Shown piece by piece: positions 1 to 8,265 of a stretch of 37,782 nucleotides of DNA; the first letter of the stretch is position 1, and the number at the start of each line of letters is the position of its first letter. Location: the IMG/VR virus record IMGVR_UViG_3300008113_004466, positions 1 through 37,782 of that record; one strand, written 5' to 3'. The stretch is from a virus. The position numbers and the translations under genes were made by a program. The notes below the pieces were generated by a model that saw only the letters and a list, made by a program, of their open reading frames with translations, searched no databases and had not been told where the DNA came from.

Positions 1-155
1 ATACGACCGAGTATAGGAGATACTGTCCACGGTTGAAACTTTGGACTTGGTAGATGTAGCATCGACGGAAACTGATACTCTCGAACATAGTCAAGAATCT
101 TTTGTTCATCAGGTAAAGACACATCAATGTCAACGGGCATACATGCTATAGTCAT
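1..155 (-). CDS. Partial hypothetical protein (N-terminal end only)
   Basis: An open frame runs leftward from an ATG at 153-155 and leaves the window without a stop, giving 51 codons that begin MTIACMPVDI. The start overlaps the stop of the gene to its right as ATGA, the junction used throughout this region, which supports it as a real gene. The visible N-terminus is rich in aromatic and proline residues (YQFPSM, PKFQPW). I do not recognise the family and the rest of the protein lies outside the window. Confidence 0.6.
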   Translation of the reverse strand, partial: MTIACMPVDIDVSLPDEQKILDYVREYQFPSMLHLPSPKFQPWTVSPILGR

Positions 156-847
156 TTTGTTTCTTCTAAAATCCTATCTATTAAATCTCTTGGGTAGTTT
201 TTACGAAAACTATTAAAAGCAATTACTTGTAACTGTGTAGCAGGATAATCTGTATCAAAGTCTATGTTATATTTTTCCAATATAGGATATAAATTTTCTC
301 TACGTCCACTGCTAATTTGTATGTTCATGTTGGCAAAACTATCGTAGCCTGCGTCAGCATCATAACAATAAAACCAATTTAATGGTACTAGTGATCCATT
401 GCTTACTGTCCAACTGTTTGGATGTAAACTTAATTTAACAATATTTGCTAGACGCATTTCTTTAATACGTGCTATCCACTGTTCTTTCCAATTAGGTAAT
501 ACTGCTTCGTAACTGCCTGCTTGTATTCCCTGCATAAGAAAGTCATCGCCTGGCCAGCGATAAACAATAGTTCTTGATGCTTCATCTACATCTACCATTT
601 CTAACACAGGCATTGATTCTTTTGCCCTAGCATGATATTTTAATTCTTTACGAAATCTGTCTTCTAAGAGTGCATCAGTCCACTGTGCATTTTCTTCATC
701 AAAAGGATGATAGCGTATATCACGTTGGAACTTTTGGCAATAATGTTTGCCCGATGGACTAACATAGGCACTGTAGACTAAATTGCCGCGAATGGTTTGT
801 CCGTTTTCAGTGTTCCAATATAGGCTCCAATTTGAAGTATCAATCAT
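152..847 (-). CDS. Kinase-like (APH/LPS-kinase-fold) protein, probably catalytically degenerate
   Basis: A protein of 231 residues. Its layout resembles a small protein-kinase/aminoglycoside-phosphotransferase fold: a lysine in YCQKF near residue 40, a helix with RFRKELKYH near 66-72, a hinge-like IVYRWPGDDF near 94-103, then LSLHPNSW near 139-146 followed by VPLNWFYCYD. In active kinases the latter loop would read HxD....N and end in a metal-binding Asp. Here the catalytic Asp is missing (HPN), so a pseudokinase or an unrelated fold is possible. It is preceded by a perfect T4-type late promoter box at 876-883 and is followed by an ATGA overlap with the next gene. The family call is a weak inference from motif order. 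Confidence 0.45.
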   Translation of the reverse strand: MIDTSNWSLYWNTENGQTIRGNLVYSAYVSPSGKHYCQKFQRDIRYHPFDEENAQWTDALLEDRFRKELKYHARAKESMPVLEMVDVDEASRTIVYRWPGDDFLMQGIQAGSYEAVLPNWKEQWIARIKEMRLANIVKLSLHPNSWTVSNGSLVPLNWFYCYDADAGYDSFANMNIQISSGRRENLYPILEKYNIDFDTDYPATQLQVIAFNSFRKNYPRDLIDRILEETK

Positions 848-863
848 GTTTTTTGTGATAAAT

Positions 864-877
864 TATAGTATACTATA
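864..877. repeat. 14-base perfect palindrome in a divergent spacer
   Basis: TATAGTATACTATA reads the same on both strands. It sits between the divergent starts at 847 and 890 and shares two bases with the minus-strand late promoter box. A symmetric AT-rich site between divergent genes could be an operator or a bidirectional promoter element; chance is also possible in AT-rich DNA. Confidence 0.4.
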
Positions 878-883
878 TTTATA
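876..883 (-). promoter_or_regulatory. T4-type late promoter box TATAAATA
   Basis: The minus strand reads exactly TATAAATA, the consensus -10 element used by the gp55 sigma factor of T4-like phages. It lies 28 bases before the ATG at 847, leaving room for a short leader. It is in the 42-base spacer between two divergent genes, next to a 14-base perfect palindrome. The match is seen directly; its use is inferred from the T4 family. Confidence 0.6.
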
Positions 884-889
884 GACCAT

Positions 890-1669
890 ATGATCCGCGG
901 AATAAATTCTCTACCTTACATTAATCTCGATCCGTATATTGATATAAACGGCTTCTCTGCATTGCATTACGAAATATGCAAAGGAATCGTTATGGCCGAT
1001 CATAAAAAAGAAGGCAACATGGTTAAGCCTGCTGCCGTCGAACAATACAAGTTTGAATTTAAACCTCTGTTTAAAGCACTAGAGGAATACCACGCACTAC
1101 CAGATGACCACGAAATTAAAAGAATTGGAGTCGAAATCGGCGAATATAAGAACCGTGACAAGTTTATGCTGTTCTTAAAACTTGCCATGGGTGCATATGA
1201 CCCATATCAGTTTATTTTTTTAAAGACAGAAGATGGCGGGTGGGAAACTAGGTTTGAAGAAAAAGCATGGACTGCTGATGCTATTAATTATTTTCCAAAA
1301 GTAAAAACATGGATTGAACAAGAAATACAAGATAAAGTTTTTAAAACCATTGGACGTATTATTATTTTTAAAGCCGAACACGATTGCAAAATGCAAGTAC
1401 ATAGAGACTTGCTAGAAGGCGAAAGTGATTACTACCCACACAGACACGAGTTTATTCACTTACGCCCTAACTTAGACAAACCTTTCTACATACAAGATCC
1501 TGAAAAGAATACTGCTGTTCCTGTAAAAAGTCGTGCTTGTTTCTTTAATGACTTAGATTGGCACTCAGGCGGTAGTAGCAAAGTGCAGACTTACAGTATG
1601 AGAATCGATGGTGTGTTTTCTGAAGAGTTTAGAAAACAAGTGGGCATTGGTCATTTAGAAAACTATTAA
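890..1669 (+). CDS. 2OG-Fe(II) oxygenase, aspartyl/asparaginyl hydroxylase-like
   Basis: A protein of 259 residues. The C-terminal half carries the iron-binding set of the 2-oxoglutarate oxygenase superfamily: H171-R-D173 (VHRD), then a distal H225 in DLDWHSGG and R238 in YSMRID, the expected 2-oxoglutarate-binding Arg. A hydrophobic strand (IIIFKAEHDC) precedes the HxD as in cupin-fold hydroxylases. It is the only gene of the first plus-strand island and its end overlaps the convergent gene by four bases. Substrate unknown; hydroxylation of a small molecule, sugar or peptide is expected for the family. Confidence 0.65.
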   Translation: MIRGINSLPYINLDPYIDINGFSALHYEICKGIVMADHKKEGNMVKPAAVEQYKFEFKPLFKALEEYHALPDDHEIKRIGVEIGEYKNRDKFMLFLKLAMGAYDPYQFIFLKTEDGGWETRFEEKAWTADAINYFPKVKTWIEQEIQDKVFKTIGRIIIFKAEHDCKMQVHRDLLEGESDYYPHRHEFIHLRPNLDKPFYIQDPEKNTAVPVKSRACFFNDLDWHSGGSSKVQTYSMRIDGVFSEEFRKQVGIGHLENY

Positions 1670-2160
1670 TCGTAAAACATTAATTGAAAACTAATCTTAG
1701 GAGTGAATCCTAAATTTGCCGCGGCATGCCATTCATTTGATGGGAATTCAAATAAGTCGCCGGCTTTGTAATCTTCTAATACGTGATCACCGCAGACAAA
1801 AATATGACCAGGTTGATGATCTTGGCACGCCATCCAGAAACGTTGTACATTTTTTTCTGTAGCAAAATGGTCAACGTGCATAGGAAACATATCGCCAGGA
1901 TTGAGTTTACTAAACCACCATTTGTATTTTGATCCGTTAGGATTAATTGGCAGGTCAATGTGCTCACGATTAATATGCTGGTTATAATAAAATTCCCAAC
2001 CTATTTTTTTCATATCAAACCCTGCGGCATTCCATTCTGATTCTGTTAGAGATTCATACCCGCCTATTTGTGGTTTAGGTCTACGTTCACCTGGAGTTTG
2101 CAAAATTGTTTGTATGATAGTAGGATCTATCCACGATTTATAATTTCCAACATACATCAT
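1666..2160 (-). CDS. Small 2OG-Fe(II) oxygenase / hydroxylase-like cupin protein
   Basis: A protein of 164 residues if it starts at the ATG at 2160, which overlaps the stop of the upstream radical SAM gene as ATGA; a GTAAG stretch lies just upstream. A longer in-frame start at 2205 is possible but would overlap the neighbour by almost 50 bases. Motifs: H95-V-D97 (MHVDHF), H145 in SNEWHAAANLG, and K155 in PKISFQL where many relatives have Arg. This HxD...H...R/K order is that of 2-oxoglutarate-dependent hydroxylases. The phrase DLFEFPSNEWHAA is typical of their second metal-binding strand. Substrate unknown. Confidence 0.6.
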   Translation of the reverse strand: MMYVGNYKSWIDPTIIQTILQTPGERRPKPQIGGYESLTESEWNAAGFDMKKIGWEFYYNQHINREHIDLPINPNGSKYKWWFSKLNPGDMFPMHVDHFATEKNVQRFWMACQDHQPGHIFVCGDHVLEDYKAGDLFEFPSNEWHAAANLGFTPKISFQLMFYD

Positions 2161-3056
2161 AGTACACTTACCTTTGTGATAGGAATGTCTGCGGCACAAG
2201 TACAAAAGTTTCTGTCACATATAACAGGATTAAGAGGTTGTAAGAATGTACCTTCGTATATGTTGCCTAACGATCCGCCTACTCGACATGTAGCACGATG
2301 CACATCACCATCCCAATTAATCATTAGACTTTCAATTCCTGCATTGCAAGTCCAATCTTTATATTTGTTTAAGTGCAATTTAATTACATCATTAGCGTGA
2401 ATCAGTTGTGTATCATCAATTACACAGTTGCTTTGAACTGTAGCATCTTGTTCTTTTAACCATTCTAAGTCGGTTAAATTGTAACGCATGTCGTCAAATA
2501 AGTCGCGGTCACCTTCGGTCCATCGTATACGTCTGACTGTATTAGGAATGTGTGCTAATAAACACTTAGCACGTAATTGTATCACAGCATCCATATGATC
2601 GTGATGGGCCATAATCTGTGCTATGACTTTCTTGTTTGTCGAGTCAACAACACTTTCTACTGTATTGAAAACACGCTTCCAGTCATACTCCAAGTGTATA
2701 CTGAACACAAGTTGATCTGCGTCTAATGCTGAATAAAATTCATAAGGCATTGTCCCATTAGTTGTTACACTGATCCAACTTATGCCTACATGTTTACAGT
2801 ATTTTATTAACTCTAAAAATTTAGGATGCACACAAGGCTCACCGCCGGTAAAACTTAACCGTATAGGCTTACCTAATGTCATTAATTTATCTACCGTTGC
2901 CTTAAGTATTTTGATGTCAGTATGAGGACTAGAGTTATCATGTATACTTGCTGGACAATAACTGCAATCGTAGTTACACCGCTTACCAAGATTCCATTCA
3001 ATCTTAATGCTATTTTGATGCGGCCATCTACTAGTTACTTTAAACATACGGTGCAA
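2157..3056 (-). CDS. Radical SAM protein with a SPASM-like C-terminus
   Basis: A protein of 299 residues. It has the [4Fe-4S]-binding motif C27-N-Y-D-C31-S-Y-C34 and GGEP at 71-74, which binds the methionyl amine of S-adenosylmethionine. The C-terminus holds DWTCNAG, TCRVGG and a closing CDRNFCTC cluster, like an auxiliary iron-sulfur (SPASM/twitch-type) domain. It is paralogous in architecture to the genes at 6437 and 19540. It overlaps the upstream twitch radical SAM gene by 17 bases; an alternative ATG at 3047 (MFKV) would cut the overlap to 8. Radical-based modification of a peptide or sugar is expected; the substrate is unknown. Confidence 0.85.
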   Translation of the reverse strand: MHRMFKVTSRWPHQNSIKIEWNLGKRCNYDCSYCPASIHDNSSPHTDIKILKATVDKLMTLGKPIRLSFTGGEPCVHPKFLELIKYCKHVGISWISVTTNGTMPYEFYSALDADQLVFSIHLEYDWKRVFNTVESVVDSTNKKVIAQIMAHHDHMDAVIQLRAKCLLAHIPNTVRRIRWTEGDRDLFDDMRYNLTDLEWLKEQDATVQSNCVIDDTQLIHANDVIKLHLNKYKDWTCNAGIESLMINWDGDVHRATCRVGGSLGNIYEGTFLQPLNPVICDRNFCTCAADIPITKVSVL

Positions 3057-4302
3057 ATTCTGGATTTACTTGGACAAAGTTTTGCTCTCGAGTCGCATCT
3101 AAGTTTTGATTAAACTCAATGCAGTCTTTCCACAAATGACTACGGTCACTTGCCTTTAGGAAATTAATAATCCCTTGTATTTGTCCTAATGTTACATCTA
3201 ACAACACAGGCTCGTTTTGCATCATCTTAAATCCTGCGACACGGGGTTTAATATTTTCTAATCTGCTAATTGCAATTTGTTTCAGTTCTTCAGGCAATAC
3301 TTGTGGATTTAATACATTAGGGTATCTAACCATATTAGTATAAAAGAAAATACCAAGATTGTCAAGAAACTCTTCAATCATTTTATCCAAGATCAATACA
3401 TTGCTAGCCTGTACAGCCACTGCTCCAACAATTCGTCTAACATTCGGTATTTGTTGCATGACAGAAATGTTATTAACAATGTCACTATAGTCACCGTTAC
3501 CTCGAATGTACGAATAAACATCACCGAGTCCGTCAATTGATACGTTAACAGCAACTGATTTAAAATAAGGCCAATAGTCGTGTATAGTTCGTCCTTTGCT
3601 AATACCCAGCGTAGTACCGTTAGTAGCATACTTAATTTCTATGTTCTTGCCATACGGTTTAAGCATATCTAAAATTTTGTAATGTTGTGGATCCATTAAT
3701 GGTTCACCACCTGCGAACTCTACACGCCTAAAGTAAGGCAATAACTTTTCAAAACTATTCCACCAGTTAGGATTATCTTCAAAATTATCTAGGTAAGGTT
3801 TTTTATTTAGATTTAGGGTAACTACTTTATCTACTAAGAAATTGTCTTCTTTAGCATAAAATTTTTCAACACCTTGCCAGTCGTTCCAACTTGTACTGTC
3901 CATAGGATTGCACATACGACATTTTAAATTACATAGATTGTTTAATTTAACTTCCATCGTAGGTATTTCAAATGGCATTGTGTAATCGTCATTTAATTGC
4001 TGGAGTGCGGTGGGATACAACTTAATACGTGCTTCAGGTATTTGTCCTGCAATATGTCGTTGACGTAAACTTTCTACACCCTGATCTTCTAAACTAAAAC
4101 AAGGTTCACATTCCTTAGGACGTTCGTTATTAAGAACTTGCCTACGAATACGTTTCATTGTATTATTGTTCCAAATCTCTTCAAGACTTTGACAGTTTAT
4201 ATTGCCAACAGGATGACTGCGACAACACGCAGATATTTCGCCGTCTTGTCTAGTGGCTAGTCCCGTAAAAGGGTGCATACAAAATGTTTTACTGTTGTTC
4301 AT
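3040..4302 (-). CDS. Twitch-domain radical SAM protein
   Basis: A protein of 420 residues. The N-terminal half-SPASM ('twitch') region has C8-MHPF, C26-C27 and C65-EP-C68, which can bind a second iron-sulfur cluster. The radical SAM core follows with C124-NLK-C128-RM-C131 and GGEP at 198-201, then ATNGT and VSIDG motifs. This N-terminal twitch arrangement matches the 'twitch domain-containing radical SAM' family, which I associate with phages and some bacterial sugar clusters. Its start overlaps the upstream aminotransferase-like gene by 14 bases. It is the intact counterpart of the broken gene at 5206-6440. Confidence 0.87.
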   Translation of the reverse strand: MNNSKTFCMHPFTGLATRQDGEISACCRSHPVGNINCQSLEEIWNNNTMKRIRRQVLNNERPKECEPCFSLEDQGVESLRQRHIAGQIPEARIKLYPTALQQLNDDYTMPFEIPTMEVKLNNLCNLKCRMCNPMDSTSWNDWQGVEKFYAKEDNFLVDKVVTLNLNKKPYLDNFEDNPNWWNSFEKLLPYFRRVEFAGGEPLMDPQHYKILDMLKPYGKNIEIKYATNGTTLGISKGRTIHDYWPYFKSVAVNVSIDGLGDVYSYIRGNGDYSDIVNNISVMQQIPNVRRIVGAVAVQASNVLILDKMIEEFLDNLGIFFYTNMVRYPNVLNPQVLPEELKQIAISRLENIKPRVAGFKMMQNEPVLLDVTLGQIQGIINFLKASDRSHLWKDCIEFNQNLDATREQNFVQVNPEFAPYV

Positions 4303-5140
4303 GTTCTACTAAGTGTCTAATAAGTGGAGCAATGCCCACAGGGTGTCCGTCTTTTAATGCAAGGTATATACTACGAGTTGGTGTTAAATTAAAATCGTTG
4401 CATACTTGTGCATTTAATTTTCCATACGTTGTCCATAAGTAGTCTGTAGGAAACTTACGAATAAAATGTAAACCTATCTTTGCCAGTACACGACAATTCA
4501 TATTGAAGTCGTTCATAATTGTAATGGCATCTTTTGTTTCTTTAGTCCAACGAAGTCCTACTCTATTCCAGCCGAGACCAAGACCTTTGCTAAGACTGAT
4601 ACCAACGGATCTAATAGCCACATGGTTAAAGTCAAAAGTGATGTCACGGCAACAACTAATCCAAGCACCGTCAATATGTACTGCAATGTTTTTAATTTTA
4701 CACTCATGTAAAATCTCCTCCATGTCTTGATGTGGAGCACCAATGCTAGGAAACGGCATTGCTATAATTAAAGGAATATCTGGTATTAGCGAGCCCACAT
4801 CTTTAACATACGCTAATCCTAATCTTTCATGATATCTGTATTCGCCACGCAACACCTGTACAGGGCCTTGCATGTATAGATTATCGATAAACTGTGTGCA
4901 ACCAATAATGATATCTTTGCGTGTAAATGTATCAATACCTGTTAAAGTGTTTAACTTAGAATCAAAAATCCATTCTTCGCATTCTGTTTTAAAGTCTGCG
5001 TAAATTTGGTCGCTGATATCGTCGTCCCAATTACCGTGTAATATACTTTGTATTTCACGTTCTATCACTGCATCCGAAAGCGGTTTTGGTCTTTCAACCT
5101 GAAGCCATTCAGCAGAGTACGTAGGAGCGATTATAGTCAT
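4289..5140 (-). CDS. Short fold-type I PLP-dependent aminotransferase-like protein
   Basis: A protein of 283 residues, clearly shorter than the usual 380-420. Motifs in order: NIAVHIDGAW with D157 (the Asp that pairs with the pyridine nitrogen of PLP), SLSKGLGLGWNRVG with K185 as the likely Schiff-base lysine and R193 as a phosphate/substrate-contact Arg. The glycine-rich cofactor loop is reduced to IIIGCTQFIDN. The C-terminal small domain is abbreviated. It heads a three-gene minus block with two radical SAM genes. An active compact aminotransferase is possible, as is a binding-only relic. Confidence 0.6.
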   Translation of the reverse strand: MTIIAPTYSAEWLQVERPKPLSDAVIEREIQSILHGNWDDDISDQIYADFKTECEEWIFDSKLNTLTGIDTFTRKDIIIGCTQFIDNLYMQGPVQVLRGEYRYHERLGLAYVKDVGSLIPDIPLIIAMPFPSIGAPHQDMEEILHECKIKNIAVHIDGAWISCCRDITFDFNHVAIRSVGISLSKGLGLGWNRVGLRWTKETKDAITIMNDFNMNCRVLAKIGLHFIRKFPTDYLWTTYGKLNAQVCNDFNLTPTRSIYLALKDGHPVGIAPLIRHLVEHEQQ

Positions 5141-5161
5141 GTGGAATATTTAGCGGGTACT

Positions 5162-5185
5162 ACCAAGACTAAATTTCTTCTTGGT
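5162..5185. repeat. 7-base inverted repeat in a divergent spacer
   Basis: ACCAAGA at 5162-5168 pairs with TCTTGGT at 5179-5185 across a ten-base AT-rich loop. It lies in the 65-base spacer between the divergent starts at 5140 and 5206. It has no T-run after it on either strand, so an operator or leader hairpin is more likely than a terminator. Could be chance. Confidence 0.3.
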
Positions 5186-5205
5186 TATTTACAATAAGTA
5201 TTTCT

Positions 5206-5850
5206 ATGCATAAAGAAATGTCAAAAATTATCAAGATAGTAGAAGAAAAAACAGGTAGCCAAACTTTTTGCGCTTTACCTTGGATCCATTTGGCAACAAG
5301 ACCAAACGGTGATGCAAGACTATGTTGTGTAACTAATGCCAGTGGTGCAGAAAGCGGAGACCATACTGTAGGACTTGTTAAAAATATAGATGGCAAGCCT
5401 GCTAACTTTGGAAAAGATTTGCCGTTAGATGCGTTTAATAATGAGTATATGAAGAATGTACGCCTTACTATGTTAGAAGGTAAGGTTCCTGCAAGTTGCA
5501 CAAAATGTTTTGAAGAAGAATCGAATAATGTTGTAAGCAAACGTATGTGGGAAATGTACGAATGGTTACGAGAAGGCCTAGACATTGAAAAACTAGTTAA
5601 AGAAACTAGTGAGGACGGAACTGTTCCGCCTGTGGTCAGATACTTAGACTTACGTCTTGGACACACTTGTAATCTTAAATGTGTTATGTGTAGTCCACAT
5701 GACAGTAGTCGTTGGGTACAAGACCATAAACAACTAACTGATATTACTAAAAGTCCTATCATACTTAAACAAGTTGAGTGGCATGCCAGCGAGTTTGATA
5801 ACTATTGGTATGTTATAATTCCAATGGCATTCTTATCGATCAAGAAATGA
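5206..5850 (+). pseudogene. N-terminal fragment of a disrupted twitch radical SAM gene
   Basis: A 214-residue frame that holds the front part of a twitch radical SAM protein. It has C22-ALPW, C40-C41, C98-TK-C101 (twitch region) and C155-NLK-C159-VM-C162 (SAM cluster), then SPHDSSRW as in intact relatives. After about residue 199 (FDNYW) the sequence stops resembling the family and ends quickly. The rest of the enzyme continues in another frame from 5805. The GGEP motif expected between the two parts is absent from both, so sequence has been lost as well as the frame. A separate, still expressed cluster-binding fragment cannot be excluded. Confidence 0.7.
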
Positions 5851-6440
5851 TTGATATTTGGAACAATTTCAAGCAGGTTAGATATGCGTTTAGTATTGAC
5901 GACTTGCAAGAAAGAAACTATTATATAAGATATCCTGCTAAGTGGCAGGACATCGAACGTAGTCTTTGGTTACTAGACAGTACTCCGGATCATATCCATG
6001 TACACGTTGCCTGTGCTGTTCAAGTATTAAACATTAAAAATTTAGTTAATTTTGCCAAATGGAAACTGTCACAGGGCTTTAAAAAAATTAACAAGTTTAA
6101 ACTAGACGACTTCGAATCAGGTGGTGGTATTATTAACATGCACCTATTGTATATTCCAACTTTTCTTAGTGCAAGAATATTGCCTAAAGAAGATAAGGAA
6201 GAAATACGCAAACAATTTATGGAGTTTAAACAATGGCTATGGGACAATTACCGACAAGACGACAGTTTTTGGCACTTAAACCCTTATGGATGGAAGCGAT
6301 GGGAGGGTATCTTGAAGTTTGTAGAAGCACAAGACCACAGCAATCTACTACCAGACTTCAAGGAGTACATACAGAATCTAGACAAGATAAGGGAAACAAA
6401 CGCTAAAGAAGTGTTTCCAGATTTGGCACACTTGCTATGA
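5805..6440 (+). pseudogene. C-terminal fragment of a disrupted twitch radical SAM gene
   Basis: A 211-residue frame in a different reading phase from the preceding fragment, with only a TTG available as a start and an in-frame stop just before it at 5799. Its first residues, VCYNSNGILIDQE followed by FSIDD, correspond to the (T/S)NG and SID strands that come after GGEP in intact relatives such as the gene at 3040. The end (DFKEYIQNLDKIRETN) also matches that gene's end (LDATREQN). Together with 5206-5850 it forms one gene broken by a frameshift plus loss of the GGEP-containing segment. Its stop overlaps the next start (ATGA), so the operon layout is retained. Confidence 0.7.
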
Positions 6441-7366
6441 AGTTTCCTATTAAGATAGTATCTCCTAAAAAGTTAAAAGTGTTATGGCAGATTACTACTG
6501 CCTGCACTTATACTTGCAGTTATTGTCCTAAAGAATTGCATACGGGCAAAAGTCACAACATTAATCTAGACGAACTAGACACGTTTTTAGATAAACTTAA
6601 TGGTAAAGATTATATAGTAAATTTTACAGGCGGCGAACCTACAATTCATCCACAATACTTAGACGTATTAAGGAAAGTAAAAAGTAGAGGCATCAAAGTT
6701 ATCTCAGATACTAACTTATCAAGGACTGTAAGATTTTACGAAGAAGCAGGCCCGTTAGTAGATAACTGGTGCGTAAGTATACACCCTAGTATGTTTGAAT
6801 GGAACGAAGAAAAAATTCGTACATTAGCCAATAGCAATTATACAGTTGTCTATTTAATGATGGATCCTAGACACTGGGATCTTGCAATAAAATATTGGGA
6901 AATACTTAAAGGTATTCCAAGAATAAAAATTATCATTGTAAAATGCTTGTCTAACTGGAGTGGCTCCGACTGGGTAGGTAAATATACAGAAGAACAACAA
7001 GAGTTTTTTAATACTGCTCCTTCAATATATACATTTACTAAACAAGAAATTGAACATATACAGGGAAACTATACTTGGTTGCAAGACCAAGCCAGTAATG
7101 TTACATGGAATGATAACTCCACTGATATACTAGAACCCGATCAATTAATGAAAGAAGGACTACACAGTTTTAAAGGATGGCAGTGTGAAGTCGGAGAGGA
7201 AGTTCTTGTAGTTAATCCTACTTGTGACGTAAGTTTAGGAACCTGCGGAACTAGACATTTAGGAAGTTGGAATAATTTTACATCATCGATGCTAAGTGAT
7301 CCTATAACTTGTCCTAGAGAATATTGTCATTGCGGAGTGGATATTAAAGCATCTAAATACAAATAA
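6437..7366 (+). CDS. Radical SAM protein with a SPASM-like C-terminus
   Basis: A protein of 309 residues. The cluster motif is C23-TYT-C27-SY-C30 and GGEP is at 65-68. The C-terminus has GWQCEVG, NPTCDV, TCGTRHLG and CPREYCHCG, the same auxiliary-cluster layout as the proteins encoded at 2157 and 19540, so the three appear to be paralogues. The ATG overlaps the stop of the preceding fragment (ATGA), and its own stop overlaps the next ATG (TAATG), so it is translationally coupled on both sides. Radical chemistry on a sugar or peptide is expected; the substrate is unknown. Confidence 0.85.
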   Translation: MKFPIKIVSPKKLKVLWQITTACTYTCSYCPKELHTGKSHNINLDELDTFLDKLNGKDYIVNFTGGEPTIHPQYLDVLRKVKSRGIKVISDTNLSRTVRFYEEAGPLVDNWCVSIHPSMFEWNEEKIRTLANSNYTVVYLMMDPRHWDLAIKYWEILKGIPRIKIIIVKCLSNWSGSDWVGKYTEEQQEFFNTAPSIYTFTKQEIEHIQGNYTWLQDQASNVTWNDNSTDILEPDQLMKEGLHSFKGWQCEVGEEVLVVNPTCDVSLGTCGTRHLGSWNNFTSSMLSDPITCPREYCHCGVDIKASKYK

Positions 7367-7788
7367 TGAAATTCGGTCGTATAGATTTAACAAAAACTAC
7401 ATATAGTGTTACATTAGATGCACACTTGTTAAATCCAGTACCTGTCGATGAAATCAACAGAGTTTATAAAGCATATTGCCTACATAAAAATTTTAAAAGT
7501 ATAATGCCAATGGTACCTGGTAGATTCCTAGTTCCAGGCACTGAGGTATTTGGTTATTACGAGCAAGACCGCTTAATAGCATGGAGCATGTATCGTATCT
7601 GGGATGACGAAAGCGTTGTTATAGATCATCATGCATGGGATTATAACAACCCTAAACTAAGACTAGGTTTAAATAGTTTGCAGAATGAATGTGCAATCTA
7701 TCGAAATCGAGGATTTCGATTTATGTATTTTGAATCAATTGAATCTTATATGTTAAAACTACAAGGTTTTGAAATATTAGGTGCCTGA
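7366..7788 (+). CDS. GNAT-like acetyltransferase-fold protein
   Basis: A protein of 140 residues. The strand pattern VFGYYEQDRLIAWSMYRIW is like the central GNAT strands. It is followed by LRLGLNSLQNECAIYRNRGFRFMYF, with a helix where GNAT enzymes bind acetyl-CoA, and a final SYMLKLQGFEILG resembling the 'Y.k.GF...g' end of the family. The usual Q/RxxGxG/A loop is not clear, so the call is tentative. It closes the second plus-strand island, starts in a TAATG overlap, and its end overlaps the convergent gene by 12 bases. Confidence 0.45.
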   Translation: MKFGRIDLTKTTYSVTLDAHLLNPVPVDEINRVYKAYCLHKNFKSIMPMVPGRFLVPGTEVFGYYEQDRLIAWSMYRIWDDESVVIDHHAWDYNNPKLRLGLNSLQNECAIYRNRGFRFMYFESIESYMLKLQGFEILGA

Positions 7789-8265
7789 TTCAAAACGCCA
7801 TCTAACTACATCATTATATTGTTCGTCACTCCAATTAATATAATATCCTCCGCGTTCTAAAGAGCGACTGGCTTCATTAATACTATGCAATCGTTGTACA
7901 ATAACGATGTTGTATTTTCCGTTATTAAATTTAATGCCGTGAAATGATTCCTCAATACTTACATGATCTTCTAATAGTACTAAGTCCTGAGGAAGAAATT
8001 GTTTGTTGAGTTGTTTAATATCTTCTACAAACTTAACAGGATCTACATCGTCATCGCAAACAAATAATACAGCATGATTATTATCATCCCATGCTGTTAA
8101 TTTTTCTGTTATGTCTTTGTTGTAGTCAGATGTGCGAATAAATTTAACTTGATTCTTTAATATTGCAGACTTTGCAAAAGGACAAATAGGCAAACTGTTT
8201 AACAAATCGTGAGGAACAGATAATACTTCTTCTACCCATTTAGTTAGATATTCTTCATACTCCAT
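7777..8265 (-). CDS. Conserved small protein with a CPFA motif, unknown function
   Basis: A protein of 162 residues if it starts at the ATG at 8265 (MEYEEYLTKW), which overlaps the upstream amidinotransferase stop by 11 bases; a start at 8295 would add ten residues. The N-terminal LPICPFAKSAILKNQ recalls the CPFA(K) motif of the DUF1415-type family, which I mention only as a resemblance. The middle has VLFVCDDDVD, and the C-terminus contains YNIVIVQRLHSINEASRSLE. No signal peptide or membrane segment is seen. Its place directly after an amidinotransferase suggests a role in the same pathway. Confidence 0.5.
   Translation of the reverse strand: MEYEEYLTKWVEEVLSVPHDLLNSLPICPFAKSAILKNQVKFIRTSDYNKDITEKLTAWDDNNHAVLFVCDDDVDPVKFVEDIKQLNKQFLPQDLVLLEDHVSIEESFHGIKFNNGKYNIVIVQRLHSINEASRSLERGGYYINWSDEQYNDVVRWRFESGT

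Noticed and set aside
1000-1402. Small reverse-strand frames inside the first 2OG oxygenase gene
   Set aside because: They are antisense shadows with no recognisable motifs or ribosome sites.
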